Source: Zopfochytrium polystomum
Lineage: Eukaryota > Chytridiomycota > Chytridiomycetes > Chytridiales > Chytridiaceae
Assembly: GCA_025765615.1 (NCBI GenBank)
Contig: JAIVFJ010000004.1
Location: forward strand, 310,001-374,000
Length of the DNA: 64,000 nt
Direction of reading: 5' to 3'
Shown here: piece by piece, positions 29,469 through 40,154 of the stretch
Position numbering within the stretch: the first letter of the stretch is position 1
Layout: every line of letters begins with the position of its first letter
Program-made: the position numbers and the translations under genes
Notes under the pieces: generated by a model
Told to the model about the DNA's origin: nothing
Databases searched by the model: none
What the model saw: only the letters and a program-made list of their open reading frames with translations

Positions 29469-31406
29469 TCACTGCTGGAAGATGAAGAGGTTGTTTGTGG
29501 CAGCCAGGGCGATCGTCTTGTTTGATCGAGAACAGTAGCTTTAGCATTTCAGGATAGAAGATTCAAACATGGACTTACGTTTTCCCTCGGGTGCCATGAT
29601 GCATGCAGGATCTTTTTGGAATAGTCCAAGTTGTCAGCGTTGAAGTACTCATCCCGCCTCAAAACACCCCGCCGAGCGGCCATTTTGCTCTTTGCGGCAA
29701 CCTTCTTTGCTTTAAAAGCGCTCTTGTCAGCCTGCAAGATTGTGTTGGTCTTGCTCTGAAGTCCATGAATTTGGAAGAAGTTGCTGTAAGAGCCTGTGAG
29801 CACATGCCTGAAAGGGATACATTGCCGTCAGATCAGTTGTTCATTTGCAAAAGCACTGAACTCACGATCCATCGCCACTAAATGTGCCCTCAAACTTATC
29901 AAAGATGCAATCATTCTCATAGAGATCACAGAGCTTGTTTCGCAAGTGCTCATGAATGCTTATGGTTTCCACTGGCTTTGACTCCATATTGATGTCCCAG
30001 ACTTTCAGAGTCAAATAGTCACGAGATAAAATGTAGCGACCATCATGGCTGAACTTGAGGTCAGAAATGGAGGATATGATTTCTGAAAAGAAGGATTTGG
30101 TGGAGGGATCCTCTTCCTCTTCAAAGACTGAAATGGGCAATTGAACCATTTGCTGTTATTGCATGAATGATAAATTCAAATTCTAATACCTTTGGAGTGT
30201 CTATCGCAAAGTGCTGCCTCACGAAGGTCCCCAAGTTTGATGTTGCCCTTGCTGCTGCTGTACATTAAAATGTTGCAGTCGAGTGGATGGAACTCAGCAG
30301 CTGTGATGACTTCAGTGAGCTCCTCCATATTTACTGGCTTAATGTCGACAATGTCTGTTGGTGGCAACAACAGGCAGTCAGAACTCAAAGCACCAAAACC
30401 ACAAATGAGCAAAGATTCCTAACTGAAGCTTTGGTCAGAAATGTTTAGATTCCACAGGTTGATCCGCAAGTCATCCGCTGATAAATAGGTTTCCCCGTCG
30501 GAGTTGACTGAAATAGAATTGATATGGTACGCGTGGGCGTTTTGATAGATTTTTCGTGGAACAGCAGCAATCATGGTATCGTGGAGAATCAGCCTTGGAA
30601 GCTTCAGAGAGGACAAAGTGATAGGGCCAGTTGGGTTGACTCCATCGGGAATGTTGTTCTCGGCGACAACCTTGATGGACTTTTCAAACACCTTCCACAG
30701 CTTGATTGTTTTGTCTGGCAAACAATTAGACGTGAGCTGCAAATTATAAGCAATTTAAAATAATACCATTTGTTGACAAGAGAAAGTGTGCAGCGTTTTG
30801 TCGCTTGCACCACCGGATCTTGTTGATCTTTTCCTCGATTTCCAAGCTCTTCAGGTAGTCGAATTCCGGCTCGTGTGATTGGAACTCGGTGTAGAACTTG
30901 TACTCGCATCCTTTTCGCTAAAGGAACAGCGTAAGTGTTCAATGGTAGCAACAGTGCTTCCACTTACTCCTTCGTTCCGTTCGAACAAGACGACGCGACC
31001 ACCCTTGTCACCAGTTGCCAGATAGTCGCCCGTGTTGTCGAATTCAACGGCAGAGATGATGTCGGCTGCCAACGGATGGGTAAGGACATGGAGGATGCGA
31101 AACAATCGGTTCACCTTCAGTGATGTCCTCAACCTCGCCCTTGTCACCGAAGCACTGACGAAACTGGACGAAAAGGAAATCAGGTTCGCGATGTTCACGA
31201 AAATTGAAGAGGAAGCGAGGCGCGCTGAAAACTGAAAACCATATGCATGGTACGCGATGGGTCACGGCCAGCGCAATCGAAGAAAAAAAGAGATCCGTGC
31301 GAATCCCAGAAACAGACGATCTGGAGGTTGGCAGATATGGGCACTGCCGAGCCCGATCCTCAGGCCTCCTCCAGTCCGAAATCTTCCGCGCGTGCAGCAA
31401 CGGCAA
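29469..31406 (-). CDS. PP2A regulatory subunit B55 (PR55)
   Basis: Essentially complete WD-repeat B subunit that selects substrates for protein phosphatase 2A, for example in mitotic exit. Minus-strand exons read [45 protein letters not shown], then [69 protein letters not shown] and the C-terminal FIFQQ with stop at 29,469-29,471. These are highly conserved B55 signatures in the right order. The extreme N-terminus is unresolved: an ATG at 31,406 opens [14 protein letters not shown], whose DWR resembles the usual start of the family, but no clean intron joins it to [10 protein letters not shown] near-identical inverted partial copy occupies 1-724. Confidence 0.9.
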
Positions 31407-31479
31407 TGATCGCTCCGCTGCGCGCCATGGCGATCGTCAACCTGCCACGACGCCGCAAGCGAACTGCCGCACGGGAGTC

Positions 31480-31632
31480 GCACGCCACAACGAGTGCGCG
31501 CGTGCACGCACGAACGCACGCACAAACGCACGCACGAATGCATGCACACACCTGCCATCCGTTGTTCTCGTCTATTGGAGCCGCCATGCTGCTGCTGCTG
31601 CTGTTACTGCTGCTGCTGCTGCTGCTGGCTTG
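31480..31632. repeat. Microsatellites upstream of PP2A B55
   Basis: A degenerate ACGC/ACGA tetranucleotide run at about 31,500-31,550 followed by (CTG/GCT)n at about 31,588-31,630. Both sit in the putative 5' flank of the minus-strand PP2A gene. No coding role is supported. Confidence 0.7.
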
Positions 31633-33770
31633 TGTTTCTCTGCTGGTGGAGGTCGTCGGTGTCGGTCGACGCTCCGCCCCCCGAAATACAAATAAACAAG
31701 AAAATTCCAACCCAAATTTTTCAATTTTTCCTTATCGGCTAGGTTCTTGATGCTTAAATGGGACGTGCGAAACGTTATGCACGCTCACTTTCCATATTTG
31801 CTGCACAACTGCCCAGCTGCTACAATACAAGATGCCACGCCTATTCATTGGTAGTCTCTACCACCACCTTGGGTGGACAGCTGCTGACGCTCCCTGAGTT
31901 CCCTCGCCTCTCCGTATGCGCGCTGGCGAGAGCGTCGCGAGAAACGCAGCAATATGCGGCTTTGTCATTGGTGGCGGCGGATGGCCGGCTGAAGAAGCGA
32001 AACGGGCAGTGGAGAAGCGAGGCCCCATTCGCGAGGCGGTCGCGGGCCGTGGGAGACGTGTGGTGCGGCGTGTTTGCGAGTTTGTCAAGCTGTGAAGAAC
32101 GACCACAGCGAGCGAACTTTTTTTAAGATTTTGCGTCACTCCACTCCGGAATACCTTACCGCCTTAAGCCACACCTGCATTCCGTTTCAAACAAACTTAG
32201 TCACTGAGAGCAATTTTTTGCACCAGCGACGGGCTCAACTTTGTTTTCTGCATTGTCTGTTGAGAAATATAAACCACACGGGCACCACACCGTTTGCAAG
32301 AAGGTTTTCGAAGGAAATTTTCTTCCATTCCAGATGGCCAGCCAGCTTGACCTCACGCAAGCCAGCGGCCTGAACAGACGGCAGAAATGATGAGTTGCCA
32401 GTTATTTTGTGGGAATGGGTGATGCTGGGAGGAAGCGGGTCTAGTGTTCACTCAAAACGATTGGATGTGGACTTCGTGTGGTGGCATAGTTCTCACTCTT
32501 CCTATTAGCTTGCTTGAGCCGTTGTAAGTTTATCTTATTGGGTGTCAGAACACCTGTGGACGAAGGAAGCGATTTCTATCTCCAAATGGGTTCAAAGTGG
32601 GAGCTCGCGACAGCAAGAGACCGAGTAACTTCGAAGACACACCATTCTTGATCTCGCCGACCAGTGGCACCCTTTTTACTTGTCAACATACTGCGGGGGG
32701 GCACCTTGAATGCGTCCCGCCCGCAATGGGTCGGGGCTCAAAACCGCCACCAACCGGCAAGGGGAGCAGCTTCCTACTTCAGATTGACCCGACAGAGGAA
32801 CTCACCAGATTATCTTGATTGCGCAGGAACCGGTGTGGTTGGAGCGCGGTCTTTCGACGGACGAGAAACTGCCAAACCGCGAGGAGCTCTCTTGCGGTCG
32901 ACAAATTCATCTATGTCCGACCTAGCCTCGAGTTTCCCCTGTTTCAAGTGGTTCCGATTCGGCAGCCAGTGATGATGATCCCGGCCCTGCATGGAATTAT
33001 TCCCCTCGCAACATTACACGCCCTCCGGTGCCTTCTTCTTCTTTCTTTTTCTCACGACTTCAACGCTCGGCGGTACACACATTCTGCAATAGAACTGCAG
33101 GCAGCAAGCTTCCCTGGACACTCCCAACGATATTACTCCCAGACTCGCGATCAGCATCGTCTTTCTTCCCGCGAATCCCTTGTTCTCTTCGCGCGTGCGC
33201 AAAGCGCGGCACCGTCAGTCTCGGCGTTGGTGGGAAACAAGATACTTTGCCTCGCCCGATATAACGCTTCTACTCTGATCGGCTCTGGATAAACATACCC
33301 ACGGGGGATTTTTTTTTTGTCGCATTTCCACCTCTTTTTTAAATTTTCCTCTGCACACCCCTCACGACCGCTCTTTGAAGCGGATCGTGCACCAGAGATA
33401 TTCTGGAATCTCTGGCTGTATCCAGCATCGTCAACCCTTCAAAGGGTTTAATCCTTCTGCTTTGCCCTTTGCAAGATGTAGAGCTTTCCCGCTTTGCAAA
33501 ATCTGTTTTGTTGAAGCGTGGCAAAACCGGGAGTTCTCCCATTTTTATTAACCCGTACTGATTCTGACGGGATCTCTGTCTGTTTAAGTTAAATTATCAA
33601 ATCGGCAGCTTTTCGCAGGCATTGTTGCAATTCGCTATTAACCGGACGAACCACAGAATACCGACAGATAAGGAGTGCATTCCCTCATTAATAGTGAGAT
33701 CTTGGAGCCGATGAGTAAGAAATATTGATGAGAGGGGCTCCGGGGGTTGTATTTGGTTTGTTGCAGTTAC
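31633..33770. other. No gene recognised
   Basis: Short frames only on both strands. No domain, splice structure or repeat relationship seen. Confidence 0.45.
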
Positions 33771-34910
33771 AATATGGTTGGAGTCGACCGAGTATGAAGT
33801 TACCACCTGCTCGGGCAAGGACCTGAAGCTTTCGTCAAGCGAGTATCGGGTGTGGATCAAGCTCGCCGTCGACCCTTCTCGGTATCTTGCGCTCGACGGG
33901 TTCTTGGGAGTCGGCGGCAAGGCGAGGTCGTCTGGGCCGTTCCAAAGGCGACTGCCCCGTGCACCGTCGACGACGAGGTGTTGAACGTACCCTTAGTTTA
34001 TTTTGACCGTCCTTTCTCGTTTCTAAACACTTCGTGCTTTCACCTATTACAAACAACTGAATTATTTCCATAATCAAACATTCGAAACTCAAGTGCAAGG
34101 TCGCGGTCAAGCTCACCCCCAGAGCGAGGACGTCAGCTGGTCACAAGGTCCAGTCGCCGCGGGCCGTCGAGGCAAAGGCCTACCTTGCCATCGACGACTT
34201 CGACGTTGTCGTGATGAAGCTGGTGGATGGATGGACATCGAGCTCGTTTTGCATTTGATCTCAGAGGTCTCTAAGGCAATCCAGGACTGCCACGCAGCTG
34301 GAGTTGCCCGCCTGGATTTAAAACCAGCGGTGAACACTTTTTCTGTGGCTTCTTCCTTTTTTCTTTTTTTTTTTGTGAGCGAAAATCCTGCAAAATGCGA
34401 GATGTGAGCAGATTCCTAGATTTTCATGCCAACTCCTTTTTTGCTCCAAGAATCGCCTTTTGAACTTAGCAGACCCACACCGGCCCTCCGTCAAGCTCGT
34501 GAACTTTGGCGGCGCGTCGGAGCTGTCGAACGGAGGTCGCTTGTGCCCGCCAGGAACGGAGGTAAAAACGCGTTGCTTACTGTCTCGAATTCTAACATGG
34601 TTGCCACAGTTCTTGAAAGAGATTGAGCGGGCGTCTACGCAGTTTGCAAATCGTTTTTCAGCAATTGCTGTTGGTGCACAAGCGCCAAGCTCTGCCCAAT
34701 GCACAGTGGCGAACGCACTGGATATTCTTGACGGCGCTGTTTTGAATAAGAACCGGAGATACAGCTTCCAACTCCTTCGGATTCGGAAAATATTCTCAAC
34801 GGCGTTGTTTTGGATAAGTTCTTTCAAGAACAGGAGATGCAGCCTACAACTCCATCGGATTCTTGCCCAAGATTCGAGCCCCTTGCCGTCACCCAACGAC
34901 ACGCAATAGA
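33771..34910 (+). pseudogene. Protein-kinase-like gene, frame-disrupted
   Basis: Kinase-fold landmarks appear in order across different frames. A glycine-rich loop GVGGK-GEVVWAV lies at about 33,905-33,945, split by a one-base frame change. VAVKL follows near 34,110. After another frame change come LISEVSKAIQDCHAAGVARLDLKPA (34,255-34,330) and, beyond an intron, NRLLNLADPHRPSVKLVNFGGASEL (34,450-34,530). The catalytic-loop Asp is present (LDLKPAN) but the usual HR is AR, and the DFG motif reads NFG. Downstream is a Ser/Arg-rich tail to a TAG near 34,910. Two frame breaks plus a DFG change suggest a decayed kinase or pseudokinase. Unrecognised introns or sequence errors could explain part of it. 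Confidence 0.55.
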
Positions 34911-35549
34911 GTTTGGTCTGGTTGGAACTTCTGGCAACCATCGGCGAAACCCTCCAACTACCGAGTGAGACCCAAAGACAGGACTGTACCTCCTCAGACT
35001 CGAATTCACCAGCTTTGCTCTGCGCGGCCGCCATTGCTGAGGGCCTGGAGAGAAAGGCTGGACCGGCAGTTGCGAAATTGACACTGGGAGCGGCTCGCGG
35101 ATCCGTAATGGCGGCAACGATCGATTCCGTTCTGAAGCGGACGGATACGGCGGAGGGTTAGGCCCCCGCCTCAATAATCCTTGGACGGCGACTTCCTTGA
35201 CTCATCCAAGACGACGGCGAAGCCCTCTCCTCGCGCCACAAGCAACCATCCAAGGTTACGCATAAAGAGAACGCACCCCTGCGCCGCCAACTTGCCGGGC
35301 AAGGCAAGTTGCCAAGAAGTTCAAGGCAACAGCCACAAAGAAACCGGTGACCGACCAAGCTTTCGCTAGTTCGCCTGTTCCACGCGCCCGGAGGAAAACT
35401 CACAAGAAAATGGCGCCGGACCCTACAATCACGCACCAGCCTTGCATTCCACCGACGACACCGCGCCGAACTTCGCAGCCGCCAATTTGCTGCCCCTGTT
35501 GCCACGTACTTTCTCTTACACCCTCGCCACCCCTCCCTGAAAAAAACAA
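34911..35549. other. Possible coding scraps, unresolved
   Basis: A plus-strand frame starting at 34,913 (MVWLELLATIGETLQLPSE) runs 82 codons to about 35,161. Lys-rich stretches follow to 35,430. No domain recognised and the frames do not connect cleanly. Confidence 0.3.
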
Positions 35550-36312
35550 CAAATATCCGCGGGGATCCTCGATGAGGAGCGCCAGTTCCGCCGCGCCGGG
35601 CGCCTCCGGCTGTGGGAGGAGCGGGCACCGGACCGCGAGGCGCGGCGCCGGCGCGCCGAGGAGCGACAGAGGCGGCGGAAAAGGCGAAGGCAGCGCGCGA
35701 GGAGGCCGAGAAGCAGGCGTACGCGGACAGGGTGAAGCAGTGGCAGGCGTCCGTCCGGAGGTGGGAGGACGCCAACGTCCACCGCATGGAGGTCAATCAG
35801 CACGGTGCGATCGTGGCGAGCCAGAAGAGGAGCAGGAGTGGGAACAGATGCGGCGCAGAAGGTTCCGAACCCCATCCGCAGAAAAGCCATGATCGCCCGC
35901 ATCATGTACGCCGAGCGGCTGCCTCGCCGCGTGAGGCGGGCAGCGAGCCCAGTCGCGGCACCGGGCAGCCCAAGCGGCCTTGGAGCGCCAGCGGGCGCTG
36001 GACAAGGCCGAGTCGGATCGGCGGCAGGCCGAGATCCGCGACAGAGGAGGCGCTGCGACGAGGGTGGAGGAGAGTCGCGACTTTCAGCCGTGGGCCTTTC
36101 GCCAACTGCCGAAATTGGAGCGGTGGGCGGTCGAGGCGGAAAGGGAGCGGTTGGCGGAGTGGGCGGTCCGGCTGGAGGAGCGGGCCAGGAAGGCGGCGGA
36201 GCGGGACAGAATGGCCCAGCGGGTGTGCTTTTTGGTGCGGGCGACGACGACGACAGCGACCTCTGAGGGGGTCGCGTTGTTGCCCCGGCCATCGCCCGTC
36301 GAAGAGGGATAG
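35550..36312 (+). pseudogene. Arg/Glu-rich coiled-coil coding region with frame switches
   Basis: Very GC-rich. Heptad-like charged segments occur one after another in different frames: ILDEERQFRRAGRLRLWEE, then AEKAKAAREEAEKQAYADRV and QASVRRWEDANVHRMEVN, then EEEQEWEQMRRRRFR, then QRALDKAESDRRQAE, then LPKLERWAVEAERERLAEW, ending at a stop near 36,310. Each piece looks like one long coiled coil, but no frame is open throughout and no GT-AG introns explain the changes. Either a decayed gene or indel errors in a GC-rich stretch. The antisense frame here is a shadow. Confidence 0.4.
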
Positions 36313-36886
36313 AGTGGGGGTGGGGTGGTTTTGGCTCTTCGTTGGGGGCATGTTCGTTCCTGATTGACGGTGGTGGATCTTTCCCAATGAGTTCGTCTTG
36401 TTCTCGTCCTTCTTCTCCTTCTCGATCTTGTGCTTTACCTTTCTTATTCTTCTTCTTATCTCTCCTTCTTTCCTTCTTTCCTATGCCCTTGCGAATCCCG
36501 CTGAAGTCGGCGGCGGCAGGTTGGCCTCTCGAAAAGGTCGACTGTTGGTTTTGGGTTGTGTGACAAAGTGATGATTATTGGACCACCACGCATTCTCAAT
36601 AATAGCACTGTTCTCTCTTTAATCCTGCATTCTCGCTGGCCCTTCGGACTTTTGGTGACCCTCGAAGGGATTGGTAGTTGATTAGGGGCATTGAGGATGA
36701 CGTGGGTAACTGACTGGTTGATTCTGTCGAGCCCACGCCCTTTTCATTTTTTCTATTCTATCCTTTGTTCGTCAATCCCGCTTTCGCCACCCAACCACAC
36801 CAAAAGTCAGTGGCGCCTCCTTCTCGTTATCCTTCACACTCATTCATTAACCCCTTACCCCGCCTCCCTCTTCCCGCACTTTCCAG

Positions 36887-37498
36887 ATGGCAACCCCCGC
36901 ACCTTCCGGATCCTCATCGGTCGAGCTCAAGTCGACGCCCCCCGTCCAGCCGTTGATCGCAAAGCCGCTGACGTTCCAAACCGGCCCCGCCGACGTCACC
37001 GAAATCGGCATGGTGAGCACCACCTTCCTGAGCCTCCCGCTCACAACTTGAGACTGCCCTTCCCCGCTCCCACGTTTCCTTCTTCTGCATCTCAAAAACG
37101 CCCTCAGGCCACCATCCTCGGCGGCTGCTCTGGTTTCGCGACCAAGAAAATCGCTAAAGCGTAAGTTTCCTGTCATCCCGGAGGCCGCCTCCCTCCAACC
37201 GTTTCAGGACTCAAAACCCGCAATAACCCTTCCTCCCCCCCGGATTCCCAGCGGCGGCCTCTTAATCGGCGTCGCATTCGTCTCCCTGCAGGCATTATCG
37301 CACGCCAACATCATCAAGGTGAACTGGCCCCGCGTCGAGGAGCTCATCGTCGGCAAGCTGGACGCCGACGGCGACGGCAAATTCACCCAGAACGACATCA
37401 GGGTCTCGGGCCTGCGGCTGATGCACAACCTGACCAGCGACCTCCCGTCCGCTGGTGGCTTTGCTGCCGCATTTGTCCTGGGCTTCCGTTACGGCTGA
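36887..37498 (+). CDS. FUN14-domain protein
   Basis: Three exons (36,887-37,012; 37,109-37,160; 37,252-37,498) give a protein of about 141 residues. After a Pro/Ser-rich N-terminus it reads FQTGPADVTEIGMATILGGC, GFATKKIAKA, GGLLIGVAFVSLQALSH, and ends LPSAGGFAAAFVLGFRYG. These are the signatures of FUN14/FUNDC1-type proteins of the mitochondrial outer membrane, with two or three short membrane segments. In animals FUNDC1 is a mitophagy receptor; the fungal role is less defined. An acidic DADGDGKFTQND segment resembles an EF-hand loop. I see no obvious LC3-interacting YxxL near the N-terminus. Confidence 0.88.
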
Positions 37499-37743
37499 GC
37501 GGTTTCCGGGTGAAGAGTGAGACAGATGGATGCGCACCCCCTTTTCTTTCCTTCTTCTTCCTTCATGGTTGTGGTGTTGGAACCCTCAAAAATCACCCCG
37601 AAATCGAGCTGTTTTTTGTTCCTCTTCCGCTTCCTGCGACTATCCTGGTTTTCTGAAAAATAACACAAGCGCGCAAGTTCTACCAAACCAAACTGTTTAC
37701 AATTTCATCGCGTCAATGTAAGAAGCAGAACTCAAAAAAATGT

Positions 37744-40154
37744 TCACTCCGCCTTTGGACGGCTCGCGTCCCTCCCCTTCATCTCCCACTCTTCAACTTC
37801 CGCGCTGTCGTGCTTCAACAGCGGCCTATCGCCGCTTCCCGGTAGCCTCCAAGCCTCGTCGGGCATCGCTTCCAGCTTCCTCACAAGCGGCCTGACCACC
37901 GCGACGAGTACCAAGAGACCTGCGGTCGCGCAGGCTATGCTGACCGAGTAGTACCCGTCCGTCACCACCTCGCACGTGCCGCCTTCGATGGCGGCGCACT
38001 CGAGCTTCGAGTGCTCGGTGTTGCAGCGGATCGACGAGAGCTTGTCGAGGACCTCTGGCGCGAGGGACGCCGCGGATTTGCTGGTGCACTTTGAAGCCGT
38101 AAAATACTCGACAGCCTGGGAAAAGGGGAGACCGCGAAGTCGGCGTGTTAGGCAACGCCAACGACTGGAGGGCTTTCAGTACTGGCTTACCTGAAGCACG
38201 AAGTACCGTGGCCACGTTCCACCCAGGTTGCTCAGCGTATTCAGCTGTTTGATTTGAAACAGTGTGTAAGGACTTTTTCGAGAGATTAACGACAAGAATC
38301 TTACCAAGGTCATATAGGTGCCACCGATAGCGGGATCGCTAATCTTGGTGAAGTAGGCGCCCATGCCGACGAAAGATACGGTGCTGCATAACGCGATAAG
38401 AAACTCGCAAAAGGGAGGCTGAGGCAATCCACAGAATCCCACCTCGCGCAGGAGCTAAGTACAGAGCAAACGAGCACGAATACAAAGTATTCAGTAGTGA
38501 CTCGTCCTGACGGCGCGTTTGCCACTATCACCACGCTAAAGAAAGCGAAGAAAAGGCGAACATAATTGGAGAACAACCACTATCAGACCGTTAGAGCCGT
38601 GTGAAGAAGGAGGGAACAACAAGTACGGCCCTACCGGCCTCAGCGGTTTGCTTCCGCGACTCCAACCGGCTACGTAGTAGCCAAACGCTATTTGCAAAGG
38701 AAAGTCAATGAGAACCTGTTTGTGGACTGTTAGCGAGTGTCAAAGACATATAAAAATTCCATACCGCAAGGGCGAGATCTTCCTTTTGGAATCCCTTGTC
38801 CAGAAGCTTCAGCGCAGTGACAGCTTCGTTGGCTGCGAAGCCGATTTTGCACACAAACAGGAGGAAAATAAACTTTCGCATGTCTAAACGAATGATTAGA
38901 GGATCACGCGATGCTGGTGATCAAGCGAGCTTACGTGGCATCGAGCAAACCTGAATGATTTGTTTGTAGACTTCTGAAACATCCGACGTCTCTGGCGCGT
39001 CGTTTTTCTGGTCACGAGTCAGAACGAGGCGCATAAAATTACATGAAAAAGGGCCTCGCTCACCTCTCTTTGGAACAGCACGAGCCAAACATTACACAGC
39101 AAGAACATGGCTCCCCAGAACTGCATGTACCCGCCCAGCTCGAGTAGCGTCCCAGAGGCACCCAAGTATTTCGTGCAAAATTCTTCTGAATTTAGAGCCA
39201 GAAAGACAGTGAACGACAGAAAGTATCCAGTGTTGAGGCCGACGGTCTGCGCCGTTGAAGCGTAGGCCTTGTTCTCTTCAGCAAGCAGTGTCAGTGCCCA
39301 TCCGTCCACCGCAATGTCCTGTGTCGCGCAGAGCAGAACAAGCGCAGTGAACGACAGTGCCAGGAACGAAACGGGGAGGGGATCGGACGCCAGAATCGAT
39401 TGCGTGCTCGACCCAAGGACGATCAGGAAAATGCCCGTGATGAGCTGAATCGGTACGATCCATGATTTTCGACGACCGACACTTGGGAGGTAGAGCGTAT
39501 CGACAATCGGGGACCAGAGAAGCTGATCGTGAAACCAGATTTTAGGTCGCAACCAAAACGATCCACATGAAAACTCGTTACCTTGAGGGAGTAAGGGTAC
39601 GAGGACAAGGAGAATAGTGCAAGGTCTGAAAACGTCGCCTTCGCCTTCAGCAGGTATGGCACGCTGCCGAACGTCAATCCCAAAGGAATTCCCTGCAACA
39701 GGTCTTGCATTGCAGAAAACGCGCGTTAGTTACAGGGCTCATGGCCCCAATCTGGTCCGTAGGATCAAAACGTACAGAGCACGACCAGGAGGGAGAAGTT
39801 GCCCAAGTCCTTCGTGAGGAGAGTTGATGCATGATCGGCAGCCAGGGGAGCGTTTGACGAGGCACGATCGGCGCCGTCGTCACCACCACCGAGCAGCGGG
39901 GCGGCCGCAGAGCGGTCCTCTCGGTGAGCGTGGTGAGCGTCGTGCGCGGGAAGGGCGACGCCGGCATCGATCTTGACGGATCTGCTGCCGCCGCTGCGGC
40001 TGCTCGATGCGCTGTCGGTGCTGCCGCCGCCGCCGTTCCTGCCGTTTGACGATCCCGCGCTGCTCCTGTTGCGAGATCGGGCCATTCTTTTTTCTGTTTC
40101 CAACTTATGAGCCACCGTCGACACGACGTAATTATCAAATACTGTGCCGACCAT
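37744..40154 (-). CDS. Acetyl-CoA transporter (SLC33A1/AT-1 family)
   Basis: Multi-exon membrane transporter of the major facilitator superfamily that moves acetyl-CoA into the ER/Golgi lumen. Exon 1 (from 40,154, or the in-frame ATG at 40,085) encodes a disordered Ser/Gly-rich cytosolic tail. Exon 2 (39,703-39,582) joins in phase to give LLQGIPLGLTFGSVPYLL. Exon 3 (39,522-39,064) carries LLWSPIVDTLYLPSVGRRKSW, LCATQDIAVDGWALTLL and STAQTVGLNTGYFLSFTVFL, all family signatures. Later exons carry VCKIGFAANEAVTALKLL, VGMGAYFTKISDPAIGGTYM and LNTLSNLGGTWPRYFV. The last exon has a cysteine-containing lumenal loop and a final helix, with stop at 37,744. The start choice is uncertain. Confidence 0.9.

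Noticed and set aside
31494..31750. Short frames through the ACGC and CTG microsatellites
   Set aside because: Encode only simple repeats and overlap the 5' flank of PP2A B55.
35516..36292. 258-codon minus-strand frame rich in Pro/Ala/Ser
   Set aside because: Antisense shadow of the Glu/Arg-rich coiled-coil region, where GAG/CGG codons reverse to CTC/CCG without making stops.
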